Of a DNA stretch of 64,000 nucleotides, positions 12,110 to 22,795 are shown in pieces (position 1 is the first letter of the stretch; each line of letters starts with the position of its first letter). A program made the translations under genes and the position numbers. The notes below the pieces were generated by a model. It did no database searches and was not told the DNA's origin. It was given only the letters and a program-made list of their open reading frames with translations. Source of the stretch: Hermodice carunculata (taxonomy: Eukaryota; Annelida; Polychaeta; Eunicida; Amphinomidae); assembly GCA_964020975.1 (NCBI GenBank), contig OZ026615.1:84383989-84447988 (forward strand). The letters run 5' to 3'.

Positions 12110-14480
12110 AAAATGTGAATAATTTCACGACTATGTTAAACTTGCTAAATTTCTTAAGTATAAACGTAAAAGATGGATTACTAAAGGGATTTTGAGATCG
12201 ATTAAATATAGAGACGGTCTGGATAAAAGACTTAAGCGTACACAGCGGGATACTTCGCTGCTTTCTACTGTTAAAACAAAGTTAAGTATCTAAAATAACA
12301 GATTGAGAAACTCTGTCCACAGAGCCAAAAGAGATTATTATGAAACTTGCTTCAAGAATTACCAACATGAATCGAGGAAAACGTGGGCATTAATAAATGA
12401 AACTTTGTCTACAACTAAGAAAGAGAAAAACGCCCGGAATTGATTGGAATTAAAGATCTCCCCTGAAAGGTGTTGGGAAGTTATTCAAGTAGGCGCAAGC
12501 GATATGTTTAATTTGATAATGTAAAGTGTGATCGAATTACTATTGGCGTACCACAAGGTTCTCTTTTAAGGCGTCTTTGGTTCATTATTTATATCAGTGA
12601 CAAGCCAGTGAAATATTTGACCTGATAATGTATGCTGATGATTCCACTCTTTCTACAGCCTGAAATTCGTTCAACATTAACGTGAACATGGACACAAATA
12701 ATATGAACTTTGAATATGTGAAAATAATAAATTGGTTAAATGCTAACAAGTTACGATTAAATGCAACGAACATTTATGATAAATAGCTGTTAATATCCAA
12801 CGATTATTAGAAAGTTTGGCTACAATAATTAACAGTTTTTAGACTTGTCTGTTTTGCTACTTGACTTTATCTTTTGGCGTCATTCTGTTTTAATGTTCAC
12901 CTTTCAGACATTTTAGGCTAGCTTGTTTTCTGTCAGGTCAAACCCCCTGGGGCTATAGGTAGCAAGACGACAGTTACAAGCTTGCGTAATTGTACTTAAA
13001 ATCCTGTTAAGAAAAAATGTTTTGATAACATGTTTTTGACATAAATGCTAATGACTTTCATTCTGTTCTGACTTGCCTAAATGTACATTAACTCAAAATT
13101 GACAGTATTTTCTCAAATGTCACAAACCTGACACATTACGTTGATACATTGACTCAGGGTTGGCAGTTAAATAGGGCTTAATTGTTTGAGGGGTAGGGGT
13201 CATCACAGAGTTTGTTTTACATTTCTGGTGCAGGATGTCCATTGTTGCAGTCCTTGTTTGGGATTTTCCTTGGAGGTCTAGCTGCAACTGTTTATTTTAC
13301 TATCATTGGGACTGAATATAAGGCCCCATTTTGTTTCCACTTCAGTTATACACTGGCGCGTAATTTACCTAGGATAAGCTGTCCAGCTAGAAAGGGTACA
13401 TATTGGTTCAGGGGTAAGTCAAACTGTTCTTATCTGAACCCGTACAATACAAATTTAGTAATTATGGTTTGTTTGACAGGTATTCTTCTTTCGTGATGAA
13501 GCTCTGCATTTATAAGCAAAACTTCACGTATTTAGCTAATTCATTATTTGCCACGTTCATATTTATTCTTTATTATGTGGGTTGTCCTTGCTGAATATTT
13601 AGCTTAGACAAGGAGCCGCTACTCAGAGAGACATGTACTGGTAAAAGGCTCCAAAACATGTTGAGTAGTAACCCGTTGAGACCCTTTAATTTATTTGGGC
13701 TAATACAGCCTATGTCAAAATTGTACAGAGGAACGTGTGCAATATGGATAATAATAATTCCATATGTATATAGGTTAGACAGGGACAGGTTAGCTTATGG
13801 AGAGTAAAGAGTTCGGACTGCGGAATAGGGTATTGACTACCAGGAAGTGGTTCTGGGCCGAAAGACACAAAGACAATATATATTATTAGGTCAAGAAAAA
13901 TTCGAGTTGGATAACTTCAAAATGACTGATGTACTTTTAAACCATATTGGTTCTTTCAATTTTCTATGCATCACATTTGATAAGCATCTAAAACGCACAT
14001 TGATAAAGTAGCTAACAAAATCTTAAGATCTCTTGGTTTGTATAAAAAACTAACAAATATATGCCATTATGTGCCAAATAAAAATTTACAACTCCATAAT
14101 ATAATCCCATATTCACTATCAAATCCTAACATTGGAGCTGTAAATATTCCAAGATTCCGAAATTACAAAAGAAAACCATAAGAATTGTATCATGTAAAAA
14201 TACAATCATCATACAGATTCATTATTAAAAACCCTTAAATTACTCAAAATTGAAGACATTTTATCTCATCTAAATTTAAATTCTACCATTGATATATATG
14301 TATGAAACTGCCAGATAATTTGCAATGTTTAGGCTTCCAAACAAGTCAAGATACACATAGTATAATGCAAGACAAGCTGACAACGTTTATATACCAAGGT
14401 ACAATCACAGTTATGCTACAAATTGGCTATGTTGCGATGTGCCTGAAATTGTAAACAAATCTTCAGCTAATCTACGCAAA
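12110..14480 (+). mobile_element. Decayed LINE (CR1/jockey-type reverse transcriptase), split by an insertion
   Basis: Plus-strand pieces of a LINE reverse transcriptase remain in order. They are an RAKRDYYE segment before the RT, GVPQGS at about 12548, YADDSTL at about 12630, an INWLNANKLRLNATN segment at about 12727, and after a gap THIDKVANKILRSLGLYKKL at about 14000 followed by LQKKTIRIVSCKN at about 14160. Stops and frameshifts occur throughout, and parts of the palm are deleted. The unrelated block 12784-13879 interrupts it just after the RT core. The motif wording is closer to CR1/jockey-type LINEs than to the intact LINE at 15.6 kb, so the two are different families. Confidence 0.75.
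12784..13879 (+). mobile_element. Penelope-like element 3' fragment, copy A
   Basis: A 1.1-kb block nearly identical in layout to 42070-43186 (same strand) and to 24878-25900 (opposite strand). The family is called Penelope-like because the minus-strand copy joins it directly to a Penelope-type reverse transcriptase tail. This copy is broken and 5'-truncated, and sits inside the older LINE at 12.1-14.5 kb. It contains the paired GGAGCC/GGCTCC stem followed by AAAACATGTTG near 13610-13665 that recurs in the other copies. Confidence 0.6.
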
Positions 14481-15073
14481 ATTATGTACGTACAATAACA
14501 ATAGATCTGCAAATCACATAAATATACTATCCTGAAAAAGTATAGGCAAATTACATACTTGAGAACTGGCATATTCATTCTGAAATTGGCTAACATTTGA
14601 ATTACCTGCCTTGCCAATTATAATTGCTTTCATCACAGTGTATGCGCAAGTGTAGGCAATATCAATTTAATGATTATATATTTTTTTTCGTGGATGAACA
14701 TTTTGCTTTACAATCTTCGTCTTGCAAGCACAATCGCCACGAAATATCAATTTGGCTCTGGGTGGCTCCCACGAGAGCGACAGTTGTCTCGGCCCACTAA
14801 CACAGTCAATCAAAAGTACAGGGGCCACAGTTCGACAAGGTGGTATGATACCCAGGACAATTTGAGAGACAGTTCTCTGCATGCACAGCAAGTGAGGCCT
14901 ATCAATCCAATACTGGACATTTTAAGAAATGATATAATTGAGCCAAACCCACATAATTCTAAACTTGAAAGAGTTAAAGACTGTCTAATGCACATTGAGC
15001 ATGCTTTAATTAGCGGTCTGGGCCTCAGGTTGTGACTCAAGTAGCTCAATTAACTCAACTGAACATTTGAATG

Positions 15074-15076
<3 letters not shown>
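14481..15076. other. LINE flank, no gene assigned
   Basis: A 121-residue plus frame at 14670-15035 ends just before the poly-T tract. Its last 80 residues are hydrophilic and could be a fragment of a LINE first ORF, but I see no zinc knuckle or RRM to support that. Confidence 0.25.

Positions 15077-15110
<34 letters not shown>
15077..15110. repeat. Poly-T tract (34 T)
   Basis: Uninterrupted run of 34 T just upstream of the LINE 5' region. It may mark the poly-A tail of a minus-strand retroposon or the upstream border of the LINE. Confidence 0.9.
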
Positions 15111-15115
<5 letters not shown>

Positions 15116-18100
15116 ATGGTGCACTGGTAAGTATATAACAGGTCAAAGTGAGAGGTCAGGGTGCTACCATGAGAAATCTGATATACACTATTGTAAAAAG
15201 GGACTTACAACTTAATCAACGGCCGAGTACCCAGTAGCCATGGTGCGGTAAATGTAAGGCCAAGTGAGTCTGTTATAGAGTAAATTTCTCTGTATTTCTT
15301 AATGCTGTTTTCTGGTGTAAGTTAATTATGACTTTAAGAACTCTTTTATACCAGGACAAACTTGAATCGAAGATATCTATAGATATTTTTGATGATTAAG
15401 AGAACCTATACAATGTGACAAATTTTATCAGGGTTCAAGCTACAAGCTAGCAGTGTATCTCAGGCAACAAGACGATATATATATAAACCTGAGTTTATTT
15501 TGCACTACTTTTATTATTGTTTTATAACTTGTAGAATTTAACTATTATCTAAATGGTCTATTCATTCTTCTTCGCTGGTATAAGATTTTCTTTTTAGTTA
15601 CTTTTGTGCTGTGAGAATGACATACAGCTCTAATGTTCAGATAGCTAGTTGGAACATCGATGGTCTATTTTACCGAACTGGAGGTCAGAGGTTCTGCAAA
15701 TTACAAGATGAACAAATTTGTAAACAGATAACAAAATTCGACATTATTGGTCTAATTGAATCGCATTGTGGGGCTGACGAGAACTTGGCACTAGAAGGAT
15801 ATGAACTATTTATTAACTCACGTCAAAAATCTCCCACAGCGACTAAATTCTTTGGTGGCATAGTAACATGTGTTAGGAAAGAAATTCGAGAAGGGGTCAA
15901 AATTTTACCAAATACTAGCTCAGAAATTTCCTGGGTAAAATTGAGTAAATCCTTTTTCAATTTATCTCAAGATATCTTTCTAGCCTATGTCTATATAAGT
16001 CCCCAGGGGTCAACCTTCTCCCAAAAACGGGATGACATATTTGAATTACTGGAGTCAGATGTGTCTAGATACTCCACGTTAGGCAAATGTATAGTCTGTG
16101 GGGACATGAATGCTAGGACTGCGACAGAACCAGATTTTGTAATTAACGACGTCGGTAAAAATATGCCCCTTCCTAATTCATATGTTTGTGACGAGTTTAC
16201 AAGCCGCAATAACCTTGACAAGACTAAACCTAATCTACATGGTCAAAAGCTACTTGAATTATGCAGGTCCTCTGGCCTCCGGATTTTAAATGGAAGAGTA
16301 TTTGGGGATACGCTTGGTTATTTCTCATGCTATAATCACACAGGTGCTCCGAGTGTAATCGATTACATAATTGCAGAAGAAAGTCTACTGTCTGACATAT
16401 GCTATTTTCATGTACATAACTTGGATGTTGCATCAATTCATTGCATGATTTCTACATGCTTACTTACCGGTAATTATGAACCAGTTGTCAAAACATCGAC
16501 AGTACGGCAGTGTAAGAAATGCAAATGGCAAGAAGGTGACGATATACGTTTTCGAACAGCATTATACACACATGAAATACAAAGCAAACTAAACACCATT
16601 AACTCTCAACTTGATAATCCGAATTGTGCCGTAAATGATATGGTCTCAAGTGTCCCTAAACTACTGATTCAGACAGCTCATGGTGCAAAGATAAAAAGTA
16701 TGTTTATTGGTAGGAAACAATCTAAGAAAAGACCAAAGTATAAAAAGAAGTGGTATGATGCTAATTGTCATGAGGTGTACAAAGGTTTGAAGAAATTGTC
16801 TATCAAATTACGCGAACAGCCTTATAACACTCAACTACTGCATGATTATAGACACAAACGTAAGCAGTACAAAAGATTATTAAACAAGAAAAAACGGACC
16901 TTCCAGAGTAACTTAGTTCATCAGTTGGAAAATTTAGAAGCAAAGAACCCCTCGGCATTTTGGAACTTGTATGAACAGCTTAGTAAACAGAATTCAGAAG
17001 TAAAGATTAACCCTATTGACACAAATACCTGGAGATCCCATTTCCAGAACTTGCTTAACAAACCAAATTTAGCCCAGAATGAGGCTCTGGAGGACTTCAT
17101 TAACTTGAATAAAGACAAAGTCTTTAATGAATTAAACTTTAAGATTCAGCCGCATGAAGTCGTTGAGACAATCAGAAATTTGAAACGCAATAAATCTCCT
17201 GGTACGGACGGTATTATAAATGAAATGTTTAAAAGTGCCCCCGATATCCTGGCACCTATCTGTACTAAGCTGTTCAACAAAATTTTAGGAAGTGGCACAT
17301 TCCCAGACTCTTGGCGGGAAAACATACTCCTTGCAGTACACAAAAAAGGCAATGCCTACAACCCAGCTAGCTATAGAGGGGTAGGTCTTTCCAGCCATTT
17401 TTGCAAAGTTTTCTGTGGGGTACTGAACTCAAGATTATATGCATTCTTTGAAAATAATAACGTAATTCCGCCTCACCAAATCGGTTTCAAAAAGGAAAGC
17501 AGAACAACAGATCACATCCTAACTCTCAAAACACTTATTGACAAGTATCTTCAGGAAAAACCAGGTAAAAAATTATATGTGTGTTTTGTGGATTTAAAAT
17601 GCGCGTTTGACTCGGTGTGGAGACAAGCTCTGTTGTATAAATTACTTCTAAATGATGTTGGAGGAAACTTCCTTCAAGTTCTTGTTTCTATGTATCACAA
17701 AGTTAATTACTGTATTAAAAGTGAGTATGGTATAACTGAAGCCTTCTCCTCCAACATCGGAGTTAAACAGGGATGTGTAATAAGCCCTATTTTGTTTAAT
17801 TTATTCTTGGCAGATTTGATTCAGATATTTGATGACCAATGCGATCCTGTTCTCTTGCATGATGTAAAACTGAATTGTTTAATGTATGCAGATGACTTGG
17901 TGCTATTATCCACTTCTCAGTCTGGTTTGCAACAAGCTTTAAACAGGCTTCATGATTATTGTAACATGTGGCAACTAACAGTCAATATTTCTAAAACTAA
18001 AGTCATTATCTTTGAAAAGTCAGGGAAATCATCCAAATCATCTAGATTCAACTTTGGTTCAAACTCTGTGGAGATCACTAAGAGATACACCTATCTGGGG

Positions 18101-19395
18101 ATTGAATTTTGTAGATCAGGTGTCTTCACACATGCCATTAATAAACTCAAAGACCAGGCCAACAAGGCACTTTTTAAGTTAAGACAATTCCCTTTCAACA
18201 ATAATGTAAACTTGGCAATGAAATTATACAAATCACTTATATGCCCTATTCTTTCCTATGGTAGCGAGGTATGGAGTATCTTCCTGATTAAAGGCCTGAA
18301 TGATGCTAATTTTTTACAGCTCTGCGACAAAGCGGTTCCTGAAAGTATCCATACCAAATTCTGTAAATTTGTACTGGGGGTACACAGGAAAGCTACCAAC
18401 GCAGCGGTTCGAGCTGAGCTAGGCAGCTACCCTGTTCTTATTGATTTACTATGTGGTGCCATAAAATATTGGCTATACCTGGTTAATAGTGACCACAGCT
18501 CTTTAAAGTATAAATGTCTTTTAGAAAACTATGAGTTGAGTCATGCAGACCGAAATTGTTGGCTAAAATATGTAAAAGAATTTTTGAACAGGATGGGTTT
18601 CCAAGAAGCATGGATAAATCTAGGTGGTAGAAATCAAAACTCGCTCATACCAAAATTAAAGGAAAAGTTACAAAATGTTTATTATTCAGTTTGGTCACAA
18701 GAAATTAATGGAGTTAATACAAATGGGCAGCATAAATTGCGAACTTATTGTACTTTTAAGCAAAAGTTTGAGATGGAAATGTACTTAAAGCTAGGGTTAC
18801 CAGTGAATAAAAGAAATAAATTCAGTAAACTTAGAATAAGCGCTCACACTTTGCGTATTGAAGCTGGTCGGTATACAAGGCCCAAAACCCCTGTAGAGCT
18901 TAGAAAATGTCAAGTGTGTAATGAAAACGATTCCATTGAGGATGAATTTCACTTTGTTACGGAGTGTTCTTGTTATAATGAATTACGAGGAGGCCTGTAC
19001 TCCCACCTTTCTTCACTCTGTGATCAATTTGACTCTTGGAATAATCGTGAAAAATTCAGTTATATTATGTCACTTGGTAATGATTGTGCGGAAACTTGCA
19101 GAAAAATCCTTAATTTTGTCAATGATGCTTTTGACAAGAGGTGTACATTGTTAGGGCACCAGTAGCATGTGCTGAACATTACAGTCTAAATAGTAAACAG
19201 AAAGAAGGGAGCACCTGTGTGTGCATTGTATATAATTATAATCCGTCCGTTTGTACAGTATAGGTGCACACAGATTTGGACCATTGTACATGGAGAAAAG
19301 TTTTATTGTATTTTAGATAGAAAATGTTTTATATGTTTTATGACTACACCATTTCTCTGTACTGGTATATGTCAATAAAGTTCATTCATTCATTC
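15111..19395 (+). mobile_element. Full-length-looking non-LTR retrotransposon (LINE)
   Basis: The unit comprises about 500 bp of 5' leader, one long open frame (15611-19165), a 230-bp 3' UTR and a 3' end reading GTCAATAAAGTTCATTCATT, that is, an AATAAA signal followed by a short (ATTC)n tail. There is no poly-A. The 5' border is uncertain and is placed after the poly-T tract by default; I could not find target-site duplications. The open frame suggests a young insertion. Clade assignment (CR1, RTE-X, Nimb or similar) needs a phylogeny. Confidence 0.8.
15611..19165 (+). CDS. LINE ORF2-type protein: APE endonuclease plus reverse transcriptase
   Basis: This 1184-residue protein nicks target DNA and copies the element RNA into it by target-primed reverse transcription. 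The N-terminal apurinic-endonuclease-like domain (about 10-280) shows ASWNIDG with W14, IESH near 50, CGDMNAR at 163-169 and SVIDYII from 248. Its last motif reads SIH where most LINE endonucleases have SDH, so one catalytic-site residue appears replaced. The reverse transcriptase (about 520-870) shows KSPGTDG, FVDLKCAFDSVWR, GVKQGC and YADD at 759-762. A thumb segment with LGVHRKATNAAVRAELGSYP follows, then a C-terminal zinc knuckle CQVC-x12-H-x4-C near 1100. No RNase H domain is visible. A second ATG two codons downstream (15617) is an equal start candidate. Confidence 0.93.
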   Translation: MRMTYSSNVQIASWNIDGLFYRTGGQRFCKLQDEQICKQITKFDIIGLIESHCGADENLALEGYELFINSRQKSPTATKFFGGIVTCVRKEIREGVKILPNTSSEISWVKLSKSFFNLSQDIFLAYVYISPQGSTFSQKRDDIFELLESDVSRYSTLGKCIVCGDMNARTATEPDFVINDVGKNMPLPNSYVCDEFTSRNNLDKTKPNLHGQKLLELCRSSGLRILNGRVFGDTLGYFSCYNHTGAPSVIDYIIAEESLLSDICYFHVHNLDVASIHCMISTCLLTGNYEPVVKTSTVRQCKKCKWQEGDDIRFRTALYTHEIQSKLNTINSQLDNPNCAVNDMVSSVPKLLIQTAHGAKIKSMFIGRKQSKKRPKYKKKWYDANCHEVYKGLKKLSIKLREQPYNTQLLHDYRHKRKQYKRLLNKKKRTFQSNLVHQLENLEAKNPSAFWNLYEQLSKQNSEVKINPIDTNTWRSHFQNLLNKPNLAQNEALEDFINLNKDKVFNELNFKIQPHEVVETIRNLKRNKSPGTDGIINEMFKSAPDILAPICTKLFNKILGSGTFPDSWRENILLAVHKKGNAYNPASYRGVGLSSHFCKVFCGVLNSRLYAFFENNNVIPPHQIGFKKESRTTDHILTLKTLIDKYLQEKPGKKLYVCFVDLKCAFDSVWRQALLYKLLLNDVGGNFLQVLVSMYHKVNYCIKSEYGITEAFSSNIGVKQGCVISPILFNLFLADLIQIFDDQCDPVLLHDVKLNCLMYADDLVLLSTSQSGLQQALNRLHDYCNMWQLTVNISKTKVIIFEKSGKSSKSSRFNFGSNSVEITKRYTYLGIEFCRSGVFTHAINKLKDQANKALFKLRQFPFNNNVNLAMKLYKSLICPILSYGSEVWSIFLIKGLNDANFLQLCDKAVPESIHTKFCKFVLGVHRKATNAAVRAELGSYPVLIDLLCGAIKYWLYLVNSDHSSLKYKCLLENYELSHADRNCWLKYVKEFLNRMGFQEAWINLGGRNQNSLIPKLKEKLQNVYYSVWSQEINGVNTNGQHKLRTYCTFKQKFEMEMYLKLGLPVNKRNKFSKLRISAHTLRIEAGRYTRPKTPVELRKCQVCNENDSIEDEFHFVTECSCYNELRGGLYSHLSSLCDQFDSWNNREKFSYIMSLGNDCAETCRKILNFVNDAFDKRCTLLGHQ

Positions 19396-19497
19396 TGTTT
19401 AATTGGGAATCTCCCTGACCAAACGATATGTTGAATGTTTTATGTTTTCTTTTCAATCTTGGTCGAATAGGGAGTGCTCAGCTCTGAGAGTCCATAC

Positions 19498-19669
19498 CTG
19501 CATCTACTGACTGTACATACACCGACTGATGACATAGCAATACACTGTATTCCCCGCCCATAACAATCGTACTGGTTATAATGGCGTCCATCTTGTATCA
19601 GTTCACCAGGTGAAATCAAGACGCCCACCAGTGCCGTGTGGTGCATCCATATATTCTGCAGTTTGGTGC
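19498..19669 (-). other. Candidate orphan exon
   Basis: On the minus strand an open 172-bp segment is bounded by an acceptor (CATCTTAG) and a donor (GCAG/GTATGG). It encodes about 57 residues including QYDCYGRGIQC and a VGVLISPGE segment. I do not recognise the family with confidence. No partner exon with matching phase was found nearby, so it may be a pseudo-exon or part of a gene whose other exons lie in the adjoining 3 kb or outside. Confidence 0.25.
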
Positions 19670-19699
19670 CTAAGATGAACAAATAGTTTCAACATATTT

Positions 19700-20544
19700 C
19701 TCATTTTTCTTCGTCAAGTCCACAGACAGTGAATGAATGAGTAAACTGTTTCTGTCCTGTGCCGAAATATATTTGCTTGCCTATACAGCCCCCTACTGCA
19801 TCTGTCAAGTCCTTGATGAGATAGTCTTCATTTGTTAGACATCACAACCTCCGGTCACATGACATGAGGTGAAACATTCGAACCTTCACCAAAGTGGGGA
19901 ATATCTGATCCAGAACAACGGGCCAAAGATGAGCAAGAACTCCATCAAAACAACTGTCTCAATTTGCACTTTTCATTTCGAATTTCGCAAACCGGTACCA
20001 CTGCTTTAATACTATTGCAATAACGACCAGCAAAATGTACATGCGATTTTAAATGCTCGCTCTCAGGCGCAGCCAGAAAACAATTCCAAGCACACTCGCC
20101 AACAGTTAGGGGGGTGTGGTGCTCTTAACTGCCCAAACAATAAATATTAGCTGAAATAAGTAATAAAAATGGCCACCTTTTAATTAATTCTCTTCCAGAT
20201 AGGAGAAGGCTTATTAGAATTAAAGATTTCTTGCTACATTCAAGTTAGAGTGAGATCTCAGGATTAAAACACACCAACCCTGATGATTGTTTCTGTTTTT
20301 ACTGCCCTCTTATGGACATGTCCTGGCAAGCAAATGTCATATCTCACAGACCACTTGACTCTGGATAATGTCCTCGCGTCGCAAAATTAATGTAACCGTG
20401 AAGAAGTCGACCCACTGCATATGTTCTTATATATACATAATTTAAACTCGCCTCGCTGTTGTTACCTTTTTCGTAAATGTAAACATACAAAAAATATACA
20501 TTTTCAAATATATGTGCAAACATTATTATACATGGTCGTGTATA

Positions 20545-20548
<4 letters not shown>
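19700..20548. other. No gene recognised
   Basis: Unique AT-rich sequence without coding frames of note. Confidence 0.4.
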
Positions 20549-20593
<45 letters not shown>

Positions 20594-20613
20594 ATCTCTC
20601 TTTCTCTCTCTCT
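20549..20613. repeat. (TC)n microsatellite
   Basis: About 65 bp of TC with TATC variants, followed by a short TA run. Confidence 0.95.
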
Positions 20614-20722
20614 ATATATATATAAATATAATTCATAATGTTTTTTGTGAACTTCCCAATATAAATAGATTCCTTAAAAATATATATTTCTAGATATATG
20701 TGCAGACATAGCGCATGAGTAC

Positions 20723-20815
20723 AACATATCTCATAAGTATAAAATGCTGACATATCTCATAAGTATAAAATGCTGACATATCTGATAAGTATAAATGCTG
20801 ACATATCTCATTAGT
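20723..20815 (+). repeat. Minisatellite, ~27-bp unit, about 3.5 copies
   Basis: Direct tandem copies of ACATATCTCATAAGTATAAA plus ATGCTG, with single-base differences between units. Confidence 0.85.
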
Positions 20816-20819
20816 ACAC

Positions 20820-21724
20820 CACATAAATTAAATATTTCCAAAAAACTCATATTCCTGAATAATTCTCCGTTAAAAATCTGCATATCCGTTTCACCAGCAC
20901 CATAAGTTAAATGCCTCTTGCATATCGTTCGAAATGCCCTGTTTTGTGCATACGTACATTATTGTACACAGCGAAGAAGTGACGAGAAGCACACCATCAT
21001 TTTCACAATTTGCAGGGAGTCAACGAATACTTGTATTTGCTGTCACTATCCTTTCATGCTGTCACCAAACGTTTGTTTTCACTGTCACTCTGCGTGAGGA
21101 TAACTACTTTTTTTACTTCATTGTCGCTCTATTCAGATGGTATCAAGAAGTGTTTATTGTCCCTGTTTCTTTTACTGATTGTATGGATTTAGTTCTTTTA
21201 CTGATTCTCACTTCACACAATTGTGTGGCTTACTCTATTGTAAACAAATTAATTGAATCAATTGAAAATCAGGGAAAGTTCTGCAATAATCTCCGCACAA
21301 ATACAGTCATACAGATCCATGAACACACGAACAGATAGTCTATATATACTTCATATTTTTGTGTATAAACTATTTATCTACATGTCGTCAACAAGCAACA
21401 AACTTTAGGACCTCCTTTCATGGGTTTAATATATGTGCCATTTTTGTGCCAGCAGTGAAAATTTCATTGATAATAATGTAAAAGCTTCACTTTGAATTCA
21501 TCGTATTTTCAACATTTCAAGATACAGGAATGATTGGACTCCCAGAAGACGAATTCAGAAAATTGAACAATACTGTCCTCTCATTCTAGTCCAACAATAG
21601 TTTTCCATGTTAATGATATGTCATGCATATAAATTTCACAAATTTCGCAAATACACGTGTGAATCAGACGTACTGGTATATCATATCACATGTGAAACAA
21701 CATATCATACACCATATCGCGTGT
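20820..21724. other. No gene recognised
   Basis: A 134-residue plus frame at 20934-21338 is hydrophobic and carries short imperfect repeats (TGCTGTCACTATCC-like) but no domain. Non-coding is most likely. Confidence 0.35.
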
Positions 21725-22640
21725 ATATAAACTTTATTGACTGTACCATAAGAAACAGAATATATGGCATTTTGTCACAAAAACGTGTAAAGAAAATACA
21801 AATACAGCAAAGTGTGCACAAATACAAAATAATACAAAGCACAACAGTTACAAAATCATAGAAAAAAATACAAAAAAGAAAAAAAAAGCAACAACACAAT
21901 TATACATCATAACATGTACACATGAAATTTCGACATAGACATACCAATTATATGATAATCATGTTAATGCCGGGTGGAAGGAGAAATATCACAAGGAGTT
22001 TCCTCTAATTTCTATACAAGATTTTAAAAAGAGTTATAATTTCGAGATTATTTCTGTGTCTTGTGATTTCATAATAAATTTGAATTTCTCAAAGTCTGAA
22101 TATTTATCAAAATCAACGAAAATATCTTGTAATGAGTGGAATAGAATTAACCTGGCTGAGCAGAATAATTGACAATTTATTAAAAAGTGAATTTCGTCCT
22201 CTAGAGTATTACATACGTTACAGATTCTTTCTTCCAAAGGTAATTTTGTAGGTCTTTTGTGTCTTCCCTTTTCAATTGCTAAATTATGGGCACTTATACG
22301 CAACATTGTAAAATTTTTCCTAACTTCAAAATCCTTTATGATTTGTAAATAGTTTCAAATTTAAGTTCATCTTTAAATAGGAAATAAGTTCTTAATTTCT
22401 TATCATGTGTATCGTTAAGTCCCATTTCAGAATTCCACTGGCTACGAAACTTATCACTTAGTCGTTTTCCAATTTTGCTATCTGGAAAATTATTATTTTT
22501 GTTTCCACAATTATCCCAAAGTTGTTGTAAATTTATAGAAGGGAGGGTGTCCTTAATAGTCTGTAACCAAGTACTCTTACCCTCCGAGAGAAGCATAACA
22601 TTGCAAAGGTATGAATCATACAATAGACTGTGTCATATCT
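21725..22640 (-). mobile_element. 5'-truncated LINE, same family type as the 15.6-kb LINE
   Basis: Minus-strand frames at 22336-22623 and 22034-22306 correspond to the C-terminus of the intact LINE protein. KLRTYFLFKDELKFE matches KLRTYCTFKQKFEME. LRISAHNLAIEKGRHKRP matches LRISAHTLRIEAGRYTRP. The zinc knuckle CNVCN...EDEIHFLINC is kept. One frameshift separates the two frames, after KFETIYKS. The 3' end on this strand reads GTCAATAAAGTTTATA, matching the intact element. Only the last ~200 codons and the 3' UTR remain, a typical 5' truncation. Confidence 0.85.
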
Positions 22641-22795
22641 TGAATTGATATGCAATTTGCAACATTATTTAAGACAATATGCTGGGACAACTACTTCTAC
22701 TCTAAACGGAAGCTGTTGCTTTTTTCTTTGCATATTCTTTCCTCTTTGGGGTGGGTGGTGGTGGTGTTTTGTTGGTTGTATTGGGATTTGAAACC

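Noticed and set aside
20934-21338. 134-residue frame
   Set aside because: Low-complexity hydrophobic content with short internal repeats and overlapping frames; no domain.
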